A stretch of 64,000 nucleotides of DNA. Origin: an uncultured Lachnospiraceae bacterium (GTDB lineage Bacteria > Bacillota > Clostridia > Lachnospirales > Lachnospiraceae). The notes under the pieces are model-generated. The model was given only the letters and a program-made list of their open reading frames with translations, ran no database searches and was not told the origin of the DNA. The position numbers and the translations under genes were made by a program. The stretch is from positions 1 through 64,000 of the forward strand of contig USGU01000007.1 in assembly GCA_900554415.1 (NCBI GenBank), read 5' to 3'. Below are positions 35,515 through 47,500 of the stretch, piece by piece; the stretch's first letter is position 1; each line of letters opens with the position of its first letter.

Positions 35515-35547
35515 AAAAATCATCTGGATTTCCAGGTGATTTTTTTG
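35515..35547 (+). terminator. Rho-independent terminator after the MATE gene
   Basis: AAAATCATCTGG / CAGGTGATTTTTTT with an ATTTC-type loop; separates the MATE gene from the fibre locus. Confidence 0.85.
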
Positions 35548-35557
35548 TGTCATAATA

Positions 35558-35605
35558 TTGAAAACCAAGAAACACTGTGATAACATGAAAATTGGATTTT
35601 TATGC
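35558..35605 (+). promoter_or_regulatory. Fibre-locus promoter element, copy 1 (unit A)
   Basis: TTGAAAA-N10-CTGTGATA-N10-TGGATTTTTATGC. The same three blocks with exactly the same spacers recur at 49521-49568 ahead of unit B. It reads as a sigma-A promoter: -35 TTGAAA, 17-bp spacer, extended -10 TGATAACAT. The downstream 13-bp block would lie at or just past the transcription start and may be a regulator or RNA element. Confidence 0.75.
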
Positions 35606-35675
35606 CTAAAAATAACGAAAATACAATGAAAATGTATGATTATGTAAATAAAACTTTAGCGGGAGGTGATTGTCA

Positions 35676-36710
35676 GTGTCGAAACAAGAAGAAAACAGAA
35701 ATGATATCGAAGAAAATCCTACCGATAAGATATTGGAAAAAATAGAACAGGATAAACAGAAGATAAAGAAAAGTGCAGTTCTTGCATTTGCGGCATTGAT
35801 AGCAATCATTGCGCTTGGTATTGCGTGGTTTGTGTCTAATACCAAAGTGACGGGAACATCTTCAAGTGTGGCAGCAGAAGATGATAATCCTTTCTGGCTG
35901 GCAAGTGTCGGTGAGAGACAGAAGGTAGAATTCGATTATCTGAAAGATGAAAACCATCAGAATATTTTATATGAAGGAACGGTAAAAAAATACAGTAGTT
36001 ATATTGATACAAAGACTGGCGAGAAAGTGACAACAGGGGAAATGGATTATCATGTTGGTACCAGCAGTCTTGCATGGTATTTGAACAGACAGGAAAATCT
36101 GGCTCCGGGTGTGAATGGGAAAATGGAGTTTTATATTATTCCTAAGAAAGAGGGGCTTAAATCAGTATCGATTTCGTTAGAAATAGATGGATATAAATAT
36201 GAAAATAGCAGAGCGGTAGTATCGGATGACGCTACCTTACAGAACTTGCTGACCGGGCACATTCTTTTCTTTACCAAGGTAGATGATACTTACGGATACC
36301 AGGGGTGGATACAGCCTGACCGGTCGTTTAAGGTAAATGCACCGGGCGAGGGCACATTTACTGTGAATGTTCCATATAAAATCACGGTATACTGGGTGTG
36401 GCCGCGGTATTTTCGCAATTATGTGTATACACAAAAGAGTACTCAGGGAGATTTGTTTACGGAGGCAACCGAACAAGGAGAAAACAGCGAGTATGCACAG
36501 TTTATTAAATTTGTAGATGGACAGAGAAAAGTGTCAAAAGGAGAAAACAAACTGTTTTATGATAGTAGTAAGGAAATTACAATTAACAGTGAAATAAATA
36601 AAACTATGCTACAGGCGACATTGGATGTATGCAGCAAGTATTATGACCAGGCAGATGAATACATTGGTATGAACGGTAAATACGTATATGTTGGTATTAA
36701 AGTAAATTAA
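35676..36710 (+). CDS. SipW-dependent-type secreted protein 1 of unit A (TasA-like)
   Basis: 344 aa from GTG 35676, chosen because GGGAGGTGA lies 9 bp upstream; the TTG at 35670 is too close to it. A 30-residue acidic/basic cytoplasmic tail is followed by one hydrophobic segment (about 35-50) ending GIAWFVSNTKVTG, the pattern of SipW-processed signals. The exported part is beta-rich, with ENLAPGVNGKMEFYIIPKKEG like the start of TasA/camelysin strands. First gene of unit A, which ends with the giant adhesin. Function inferred: fibre subunit or cap. Confidence 0.7.
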   Translation: MSKQEENRNDIEENPTDKILEKIEQDKQKIKKSAVLAFAALIAIIALGIAWFVSNTKVTGTSSSVAAEDDNPFWLASVGERQKVEFDYLKDENHQNILYEGTVKKYSSYIDTKTGEKVTTGEMDYHVGTSSLAWYLNRQENLAPGVNGKMEFYIIPKKEGLKSVSISLEIDGYKYENSRAVVSDDATLQNLLTGHILFFTKVDDTYGYQGWIQPDRSFKVNAPGEGTFTVNVPYKITVYWVWPRYFRNYVYTQKSTQGDLFTEATEQGENSEYAQFIKFVDGQRKVSKGENKLFYDSSKEITINSEINKTMLQATLDVCSKYYDQADEYIGMNGKYVYVGIKVN

Positions 36711-36753
36711 TACAAAACGTAAGAGTGAAGATAGAAGAAAATAAGGGATTAAA

Positions 36754-37464
36754 ATGATGAGTGGAGAATCAGAAGAAAAGAGAAAAAATACACTGACATC
36801 AAAGAAAAAGAAAATGCTATATACATTAATATCGACAGGAGTGGTGTTGATTTTGTTGGCGGGACTAATTTATGCGTGGTTTGTCAATCAATCAGATATG
36901 GAAACATTGCTTGCAATAAAGCCTCCATCTGACATTTCAATTCTTGGACCAAATGGCGAAGAAATGAGTTTCATAGATTTGAATTATACGGACAATGACA
37001 GAACCGGAAATACTGTTACGGTAAGGAGAGTTTTCTGTGTGCAGACGGCAGCAGATGAACATCGGCTGGAGATTGCGCATACGACCAATCTGAAAGGACT
37101 GCAATTTAAGATATATAAAGTTTCTGAAAATGGAACAGAATCTGTAACTGATGGAGGTTATACATACCAGTATAATCAAACACCTGTCGATGGAAGCTAC
37201 ATCAATGTGGCTAACAGTGGAAACGATACGGTAAATTATAAATATGCGGATAACACATATCATAAAAACAATTATAATACTTACGATTGGGTACAGATAC
37301 ATGCAGAACCGGTTTATTGGCTGGCAACAGGAAATTTGCCAACAGATAAAACAAATTCGTTTACAGATGGAAATATGCAGTACTATAGAACTTATTATGT
37401 CTGTGAAGTCAGTTGGACAGAGACAACCAAAGAAACAGATGTTTTTTATATCCTTGCAGAATAA
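36754..37464 (+). CDS. SipW-dependent-type secreted protein 2 of unit A
   Basis: 236 aa. A Lys-rich start (KKRKN... SKKKK), one hydrophobic segment (about 22-41) ending LIYAWFVNQSDMETL, then a beta-rich exported part with many Thr/Asn/Tyr residues. It lacks the EGxDxxC motif of the unit B/C subunits. Weak ribosome-binding site (AAGGGA). It sits 43 bp after protein 1 and 34 bp before protein 3, in the same operon. Probably a minor or linker component. Confidence 0.65.
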   Translation: MMSGESEEKRKNTLTSKKKKMLYTLISTGVVLILLAGLIYAWFVNQSDMETLLAIKPPSDISILGPNGEEMSFIDLNYTDNDRTGNTVTVRRVFCVQTAADEHRLEIAHTTNLKGLQFKIYKVSENGTESVTDGGYTYQYNQTPVDGSYINVANSGNDTVNYKYADNTYHKNNYNTYDWVQIHAEPVYWLATGNLPTDKTNSFTDGNMQYYRTYYVCEVSWTETTKETDVFYILAE

Positions 37465-37498
37465 AATCACGGATAATTTAAGAGGTAAGAGATAACAT

Positions 37499-38458
37499 AT
37501 GAAACTTTCAGGCAGACCAAAATGGAAACTTATAGCAGTAGCGTTATTGTGCTCCGTTAGTATGCTTTTGCTGATAAGCGGAAGCTATGCGGCGTATACA
37601 AGACAGGCTTATCAGCGGGGAATTGCACGTAACAGGGATACTGAAACAGTCAGCTTTACATCGAATTATTTGCAGCTTTGTACAAGCGGAACAAAGGAAA
37701 ATTCTTATATTCAGAAAAACGTTGTGTTTGGAGAAGATGAAGTAACAAAGGATTCCGTGTCTTTTGATATCTATGTATATAATTATGCAAATGGAAATAC
37801 AAGTCTGGTAAGCCAAAAGGATATTACCTATACAATGAAAATTGAGTTTAAGGACGGCAGTGGTACAAATTATTCGGTCAAATGTGATGATGACGAAGCA
37901 GTGACAGTTACAGGCAACGTGTATGAAATTACCAAAACCCTGACAGGACGTGTGGCAAATGCAAATAAATTTACTGTTTCATTTCCGGGAAGTGAAATTG
38001 ATAAAATGAAAATCACAGCTTCCGCAATACCGGAAGATATAACGATTACCAATAACCAGTTTTTGGCGGCAAACTTAGTTCCGTGTACAAGTACAGCGGC
38101 AAGCACATTTAGAGCAGAAGGAACTTTCATAGATAAATCAGAGGGAACCCCAAGGGATTACGATGGGTTTAACTATGAAGTATCAATTTCCGGTGGACAG
38201 GCAGAGGCAACCCTGATTTGGGATTCCAATATTGTAGAAATTGATAAGTATTTCCTGGAAAAAATAGGAAAACAGAAAAGTGATATCAATACAGAAGAAG
38301 ACTCGGGAAAACAAACATTAGTATTTACCATGAATCAGTCGGCAGGAACCGGTGATTATCTGATTCCATTTTACATCAAAAGTAAAACGGCTATTCCGGA
38401 GACTTGGGATGAAATGAAGAAGGTTATTCAGTTTTCGGCAACACAGCAGACAGAATAG
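37499..38458 (+). CDS. SipW-dependent-type secreted protein 3 of unit A
   Basis: 319 aa. Signal/TM segment KLIAVALLCSVSMLLLISGSYAAYTRQA (about 10-33); here the usual AWF is AAY. The exported part has repeated beta-strand-like stretches and two Cys (TSNYLQLC, LVPC) that could form a disulfide. GAGGTAAGAG ribosome-binding site. It ends about 57 bp before the giant adhesin gene. Role unknown; its position suggests an anchor or assembly partner for that adhesin. Confidence 0.6.
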   Translation: MKLSGRPKWKLIAVALLCSVSMLLLISGSYAAYTRQAYQRGIARNRDTETVSFTSNYLQLCTSGTKENSYIQKNVVFGEDEVTKDSVSFDIYVYNYANGNTSLVSQKDITYTMKIEFKDGSGTNYSVKCDDDEAVTVTGNVYEITKTLTGRVANANKFTVSFPGSEIDKMKITASAIPEDITITNNQFLAANLVPCTSTAASTFRAEGTFIDKSEGTPRDYDGFNYEVSISGGQAEATLIWDSNIVEIDKYFLEKIGKQKSDINTEEDSGKQTLVFTMNQSAGTGDYLIPFYIKSKTAIPETWDEMKKVIQFSATQQTE

Positions 38459-38515
38459 ACAAGCTGTTTAAAGCAGGATGAAACCTTTAAAATAGAGATT
38501 AAGGGAGTGACTACA

Positions 38516-41500
38516 GTGAAATACAGAAGAATATTAGCCGGACTTCTGGCTGTAAATATTGCTGTCAGCGGTATATGGACAGGTGGCATTACAGTGAGTG
38601 CTGGAAAAGAGAATATAACTTCAAGTACTTCGGCAGATGCAGACAATGAAACAGTATCTGATGAGACGGAAAAAGCAGATCAAAGTACTGTAGATGAAAC
38701 AGAGAAAATAGAAAATACAACGCAAGATACGAACGCTGATACAGAAGAATCAGAACATGTAGTAGAAAATTCTGATGATGAAGCAGATACTACGGTAAAC
38801 GAAGAACAAATACAGACCATGTCCACATCTTTTTCAATTGATGACCTGAAGTTTTATCAAAATGGTGTTGCAACAATTGCTTCACCGGAACAGATGATAT
38901 TGTTGTCATATTGTGACCCGGCAGCTACACGGAATATTCAAATTGAGCTGACTGCCACTGGTGGCTTTGACCTTTCCACAACAATTAAGCAAGGCACAAA
39001 TCTGTCCCAGTATCTGAAAAACGGTGGAACGGCGGATCAGGATTACACTTATCAGGGATTAGGCAGTGCAGATGCCACATTTCAGGGGAAAATTACAGGA
39101 CAGACACCGTCTATAAAAGCGAATACAACCATATTCAAAGGACTTTCTTCAAGTGCGACTGTAGACAAGGTGCGTTCCATTGAATGGAGTGGAGATGGTA
39201 CAGCACCAATGCTTGCTGATACTTATGTACTTGAAGATGATGCGGAACATGGTATTCCATTCAAGTTTACCAAGGGAAATGGAAGCCTGATTGAAACGGT
39301 GAAATCTACAGGAAACGGAACTTTGGTAATAAAAGACGAAGTAACGTATGAAACTGCGGTTACCGTGAGAAGTTCTGCTACTGCAAATGCAGGTCTTATT
39401 TGTAATACATTAGAAAGCGGAACAATTAAGCTTGCTGGCTATGTATTGCCGGAGCAGATAACCATTAATAGCGAAAGCGGTGCTGCGGGTGGCTTTATTG
39501 GAAGTATGCAAGGTGGAACACTGGAAATAGATTCTGTAAGTAAAACAGAAATTTCTAATCTGAAAGTGACAAGTACATCGGGCAGTGCGGGAAGTATTGT
39601 CGGTGTAATGATTGAAAATGCTGTAATTACATTGCATCAGGATATTACGGTAAAAGAGCCAACGGTAAACGGTAAATATGCAGGTGGATTTGCAGGAGAA
39701 GCAACGAATCCGACCTTTTCGGGTGAAAATAAAATTACGGTGAAAAGTCCGAGTGCATCTTCAGGAACAAATACAGGTTCTGCAGTGGGAGGACTTGTAG
39801 GACATTATATTGCAAAAGGAGACAGCAATTCCACACAATCTCTGCCATCTGAAATTGAACTGGAAACACCGAAAGTTACAACGAATGGCGGCTTTACAAC
39901 AGATGGCGGAAATGCAGGAGGATATTTCGGAATTCTAGAACTTCAGGGTCAGCTTACCTATGAAATTTCAGGAGATGACAATTATAAAAATATCACATCG
40001 GAATATGTTGCCGGAAATGGCGCAGGGTATGGAGCAATTGCCGGAAAGATAACAAGTGAAGATAAGAAAGCAGCGGTAGTTGTCAAAAATGTAAAGGTTA
40101 CATCTACAAACAATAAACAGACCTATTATCATGGCGGTCTGTTCGGTGAACTTGGAGCGAAGGTATATCTTCAGGTCAGCAATGTTAAGGCAACTATATC
40201 GGATGCGTATGCCCAGACTTCGGCTAGTGGATTTGGCGGAGTTGTTGGATATCTCGGAAATGATAGTGTGCTGAGTATTACAGATAAGGTGGAAGTGACT
40301 GTTTCGACAGGAACGATTACCGGTGGCGGTGGACTTGTCGGTTATGCGGATTCTGGAAGCATTCTGGAACTTTCCGGTGAAACAGATTTGTCCGGGGTAA
40401 ATTATAGTGCGTCACAATATGTTGGACAGCTTGTAGGTGCACAGAATTGCGCATTGGTTTTTGCGCATGGTGATGGAAATGGAAATGGCTGGAAGTATAT
40501 CCGAAGCAAATTTGCTTCAGGAAGTGCTTATGTGAATGATATTGGAAACTATGGGGAAGTTATCCGGCTGAAAGCAAATAAATCAAGTGAAAAAGGATTA
40601 GACAGCGAACTATTTTCGATAGAGTCAGACAGCCATGAAATCCAATATGGAAAAACACCTACTTTAAGTACTGCACCAATTACGATTGATTCAGCAGAGG
40701 CATTTGCACTTCTTTCCGTCGCGTGGAATTCACACGGTGTGTTTTCACCGGATACAAATTTGACCAGTGCCAACTGGGGAGATTTGAAAAGCAGAAACAT
40801 TACATTCAGCAGTGATGTTAATCTGGAAGGAACTGGAATTATCGGAATTTCCCGTGATTCAGATGAGGATATATATAGTGGAAAAATATCAGGAAATACG
40901 CATAAAGTAACCTTAGCAATTGGGGAGACGTTTGGATATAAAGGAGATGAGAAGGCATCTGAGGGTACGGATGGTTGCGGAAAGATATATGCAACCGATA
41001 ATAATCATAAGTATATAGGAATGTTCAGCAGTTCGATTGGCTCCATAGATGATTTCGAAATATCTGGCAAGATTCAGGTTAGCAGTGCAAACGGAAGCAT
41101 CAGTGTAGGAAGTATTGCTGCAGGGAAAAAAGCATGGGCAACTACTTGCCTTAGTAAAGTAGTGGTTAGTACGGCAATTGATTTGGATGCAAAAGGTGCC
41201 GGCAATACCAGTTGCGTAGGTGGTTTCTATGGTGAGGCTGGTTCAGATTATATAGAATTAACGAATTTGACAGAAGCCAAGGCTTCTATTAAAATTAAAA
41301 ACTGTAATGCACAGAATAGTGATGTAAAAACCTATGCAGGCGGTATTATTGGATATGTACCGGGTGCGTTTAAATTAAAATGCAATGGGATGGAAGTTGG
41401 AGGTTCCATAGAGACAGATGCCTCTAATTATGCATATGTGGGTGGTGTAATTGGATTTGTTGCTCCTAGCGGCGCTGGGGCAGAACCAAGTATATGGGTA

Positions 41501-44500
41501 GAGATCAGGAATCTTGTTTTTGATGGAATTAAAATCAGTGCTCCTGATGCTACAGTAGCATGTGGTGGCTTATTGGGAAGTGTCTGGTCCCGAACCGGAG
41601 TTTATTTTATGGGTGTGGACGACAGTAATGATGGAACAAATACGAAAATGACAGTGAAAAATGCGTCCATCGAAGCACCGAATGCGAGCGTTGGAGGACT
41701 TGCATATAAAGCAAGTGGTATCTGGGAGATCCGTACAAATGGAATTGATATTCAAAAAATGTATATTAATTCTGGCAAGGATTTAGGATTATTGGTCTGC
41801 CATGGAGAAAAAAGCAATGTTGCCAGAGGATGGGCGGTAGAAGATGGTGCGCTTTATCTGAGAACTACGGTGGATTGGACAACAGCCTATAAAGTAGCAG
41901 AAAATCTGGATATTACAAGCGGCTCAGTCTTTGATGAATTAGTAGCACATACAGCAGTGTCAAAAGATACAATCGTGAACAATGATGAAAATGGAATTGT
42001 ATCACTGGCGACTACAGAGCGTATCGGAGTATCTGAAGCTGCGGACAGTTGCACTACATATCAAAATCGTACAACCTATGGACGGGAACATAATGAAAAT
42101 GGCTGTAGCAGATACTACTACGATTTGGACTTGTATGTAAAAACAGCGGCAAATGCCAGTGCTACAGGAGCAAATGGGAAGATTGACACGCCAGAGGAAT
42201 TACTATTGTGGAGTTGCAGACGTTACGCATGTACTAATATTAAGAAGTATTTCAGCGGGTATGATGTTGGAAGTAACAGATACGTCTCACAAGATATAGA
42301 GGATGAAATTACAACAATCAGTTCAGCATTGGACATGAAAAAATATAGTTATTATCCTATTCAATTAAGCACTGGTATTACGATTGATAAGGCAACGATT
42401 ACTTTCTATAATGAGCAGATAGAACATGCGGAGATATCTGTAAATAATAAGTCAACAAAAAGAACAACAAGTGGAACCCAGAGCGTTCAGTCACAGCATT
42501 ATATGATGCATTGTGGATTGTTCCTGAATCATTCAGCAGGAACAGTGTCTACAGATATTGTATTAAATGATGTTACATTTGCAGGTAGCATAGGAAAAAC
42601 AGATGATTCTGTTTCAGGCGTATTGTTTTCCGGAATGGTTCAGGGAACGGAGGCAGATGGGAAACAGTATCTGGTAAAAATGAATTTTAAAGATGTGAAG
42701 CTGGCGGGTCTGAAGATTACAGATTATTCAGATAAAGAATATGCTCCGTTATTGATTAATCAGATAGGAAGTTATACAAAAACGGAAGTAAAAGGACTGA
42801 AGACTACAACTGGATATACTCTCGGAACTGCAGTTGCTTCCAGCCTTATTGGAAATGCCGGATCAACAGACGGACATCAGATTAATATGTCTTTTTCCAA
42901 TATTATACTTCCTGATAAAAAGGCAGGTGGAACACAAGGCATTTTCACACATGCGACATTACTGGAAAGTTATCAGTATGCGGACAATGATACATCAGTA
43001 GCTACATACAACTTCTATAAAAGTGGTGACTGGCCATCAGAGGGAACCTATAACCATCAGGTAACATACGGACGGGAAATATCAGAAACGCAGGAATATA
43101 CGAATTTACAAAAATGGTATTACGATAAAGCAAGTTACGGAAAAGAAACAGGGGAAGTTGTTGATGGAAATAACGATAAAGATTTCTCGTCATGGCTTCC
43201 ATACGTGTGTGCTCCTTATAATGAAGCTGAACATAAACATGAAATTAAAGTAAATCAACGAGTATTTGATATTGTGACAGGATGTGGTACTTATGGGGAT
43301 CCTTATGTGATTACCAATGCCGGGGAACTGGAAATCATATCAGAGTATATGACGACTAATATGCCACGTACTGACTGGAAAATCACGGTTACTCGGAATC
43401 AGAATACCTATTGTACTGAAGGTAATAAACAGGATATTACATTCCGATATGATGGAGATAAATGGGTAGAGGTTGAGAATAAAGGAACGAACCTGGAGGA
43501 AGACTGGGTAGATGTTGTAGGTGGAGAAACCAGAAGCATTGAATTTATGCAGCGTTATATCGCAAATGCATATTATGATTTACAGGGACAGGAAACAACA
43601 GCTGAGGAGACTCAGAGCCAGGTGCTGTCAGGTGAACTTGCTGATGTGAATTTTGAGAATAGTGTCGTCCAGGAAATCCTTGCAAATTCAAATAAAGCGG
43701 CGATTACATTAGCAACGACACAAGCGCAATTAACACTGGTAGATTTTAAAGGACTTGGCACTGCGGAAAACCCTTTCCGAGGGGTACTTACAAGCACAAG
43801 CGGGGGCAGCAATACAATTATTACCCTGAAAGGTGCAAATACAGGCAACGGTCTGATTGCATATAGCTATGGAAGTGTTATACGCAATCTCACCATTAAA
43901 TATCAGGGAGATAAGAAAACGCTAACTTACAAGAAAGCATCTTCCTCATTATATCCTGGAAATTGTTTCGGTGGGGTAATTGGATGTATTCTTGGTGGTG
44001 ATAATATTATTGATGGTGTTCGGGTTATTTTGGCTGATGGATGGCTTCAGCTTGATGGTGATAATAAACATCTTCTTCAGGTTGGCGGATATGTCGGTTC
44101 GGTGTGCGGTGGCGGAGTAAGATTCCGAAATATGAGTAATGCCACCGGATTGACTGATGATATGATTACCGGAGGAAGTGCGGACGGAGGCGAAGCAGCA
44201 TACAGCAGTCTGTATGTGAATCCATATGTAGGACGAGTGCTGGATGGATATGCATTTGCGGTTACAGCAGGAGATACACTGAATAATACAGATAAGAATT
44301 ATCAGATTCAGAATTTGAGTACATTAGGAATCGATGAAGCTAATCGTATACCTGCAACCAGAAATCAAACAACGCAAACAACAAGCATAACGATAGAGGA
44401 TGCGAGAGCGTTATTGTTGCTATCAGCAATTGTAAATAGTGGTGCTGCGTCCTCCGGAAGCAGTGATGCGTATCGAAGTATCACAGAAACTATCGATGGA

Positions 44501-47500
44501 TATACATTTGGCAATGGTGGATATGGAAAAGTCCGTAATGCGACATATGAGAATATCGGTGGTTCGGAGCCAACTGAAGATTTTACAACATCAGTTCGTG
44601 ATGATACAGCAACACCGGGTGATACAGCAACACCGGGAAAGGAAAATACACCGTATTTGATTACTCAATATGGAAGTTCCGACCTCTTTAATCTGGCTGT
44701 ATTAGATAGAACAACAGGTGGGGCAGTTCTGGAATTTTCCGGTGAAAATATGGATATGTCGGTATATGGAAGTTCTTATCAGGGAATATCTGCCAGATAT
44801 GCGTCTAATGCTGTTGCAAGTAGTAAAAATAAAAATAGTAATAATGGAATGAAAGCGGCAGGAGTAGTTCCAATGATTCAGCGTATTAATGGAAATGGAA
44901 CAGTCATTACACTTGCAACATTGGTGAAAGAGTATGCGGATGATGATTTTCATGCGGCATCCGCAGGAGGAGTATTTAATCTTTTAAGTCCGGCAAGTGC
45001 TTCGTGCAGTATATCGAATCTGAAACTGCAAGGAAAAAGTGCGTATAGTGGTGTTGAGTTACGGTATTATACTTCAGACGGAACACCAACAGAAAGTGCA
45101 GATACTGGTTGGGCATATAAATCTAATATTGGTGTGGGTAGTTTCGCAGGAAGTTCATCAGGCGCACTTTCAGAATATAATAGTTATAAATGGTATAATG
45201 CAGGCATTAGTTTTGAACATGTTACATTTAAAAATATGAAAGTCAAAAGTCCGGCATCCGCAGGCGGTTTGATTGGAAATTTGGGAAGACGTGCACCATT
45301 AGGGCGAGGAACAAATGCTACAGTGGCTGATGATATAGCAATTTTGATTCAGCCAAATCCGGGAGAACAGACAACATATGTCAGCTGTTCATTTACAAAT
45401 TGCCGTTACAGCAATTTGACTGTACAAGGCAAGGAAGTAGCAGGTGGTTTTTGCGGATATATTGACGGAAAAATTCCTCTACTTAAAAGCAGTCTGGCGG
45501 TAACAGAAGATGATTTTTATGTCGGAAAGGATTCTTCTATAACGGCAAGTGCAGACGATTCATTAGCAGGTGGTTTGTTTGGATATGTAAGAAGAAATGT
45601 TGCTGTTAATGCAGCAACAGGTGTGAAAACGGCAAAATGGCAAAGTGTAGATGTAACTGCAGGAAGATATGCAGGTGGTCTTATTGGACAAATTTACACA
45701 GACCATACGGGATGCTTATATCAGATTAGTAATGTTCAATTTTCCGGAACGGAATCGAAAAAGAATGTGGTGCAGGGGACTGCATCTGGAGATATATATG
45801 CTGGTGGTATAGTAGGAAAGGTTACATCATATTCAGGTAACAATATTATCAGTCAATGCGAAGTGGAAAACGTAGAAATTAATACGGAAGCATTGGTTTC
45901 TGTCAACAGGCAAAACATAAGAGCAGGTGGAATTGTAGGACAAGTAGATATGGGATTGGTTAAAATCAATGAATGTTCCATAAATAAGTCTCATATTTAT
46001 GGCTCCTTAAGTGGTGGAGTGGCAGGCTCGGTAAATAATGCTGTTGTATTTACAAAATGTACAATATCAGGTGGAGAAAATAATACAACCACAATTATAA
46101 AAGGACGTAAATCAGCAGCCGGAATTGCCGGAGAGATAGTAAATAATATAAGAATTGCTATCCATGACAGCTCGGTGACTAATGCTTCTATTACATGCAT
46201 TGATGACTGGGGAGCAGGCGGATTGATTGGAGACGTGGATTGGAATGCAGTTCCGAATTTGTATTTCTTTGACAGTAAAGTTGACAATTGTTCGATTAAA
46301 GGACCAAGAGTAGGCGGCCTTGCCGGTAATGTCAGAGGCTCTTTGAATGGATCGAACATTCTGTTAAAAGATACTAATATTGAGGCAAGTAGTACGAATA
46401 ATACAGGATTATTGATAGGATTAACTGGAAATAGAAATTTAAAACCTATGACTATTGCGGGTATCAGCATTCAGAACACGACTGCCAAGGAAAATGGCAA
46501 TCCTATAACCAAATTATACGGTACAATTAATAATAATGAGGCAGCAGTAAAAGCACAAAGTTATTTCTCTTTCGCAGATTATAATGGAACTGCATCTGAA
46601 GCAACCTCTGATTTATGGGATGCAACAAGCACATCGCCTTATGTTGTTACCAGTCCGGTGAGTGATTTAAGTGTATGGAAGGATACGAACGCAACATCTG
46701 GTGCGAAGTCGCTCTATGGCGATGGTGCTTCGTGGGAAGCTGCGGATGATGGATATACGGTCACCGCAGAGCAGATATTTAATGAGGCAACAAATAGCAG
46801 GGGCACAACAGATGACAGTGACACGACAAACGATAATGATACAACAACGGGACGTTATATATATCAGGAAACGGGAGTAGATGACTTTAGTTTCAGCACG
46901 AATATTTCTACATATGGTGCGAATCAGGAGCAGGATAAAATTGATTCTGCTGATAATTTCCCAGTGTTAGTGTTGACCGACAATGTTTCAGAGACAGTCA
47001 CAAATTATCTGGATATTTTGACAAATGGCGGATTCACAAGGGCAAATCAGATACAGGATGGTACGGTACATGTAGATGCAAGTGTTTCTACCTATGCGTA
47101 TACAGATGGAAAAGGATTTGTACGTACAGATGAAACATCGGTAAATCCGGCATTGGAAGTGAAATATGATGCCAACAATCGGATTTCTGGGTTTTCTACA
47201 ACTACAGAATACGATAACACGCAGTCGCGGTTTACCTTATTGACTGTTACATTTACAGAAAAAGACGAAAGCAACGTAGAACATAAGTATAATATTCAGA
47301 TTCCTGTTATTGTGCGGCGTATGCTGGAGATTAATTTTACGGCAACGTTAAGTTCCGGTACAAACTTCAGAGCGACAAATTATGATGAAATCAATGATAA
47401 TGCACATTTGTTAGAGAGTACCGGTAATCCGTTTACTGCTTATCTGACTTATACATATAACAGTGATGAGAATGGTGAATACTCAGAGTATGGATGGAAC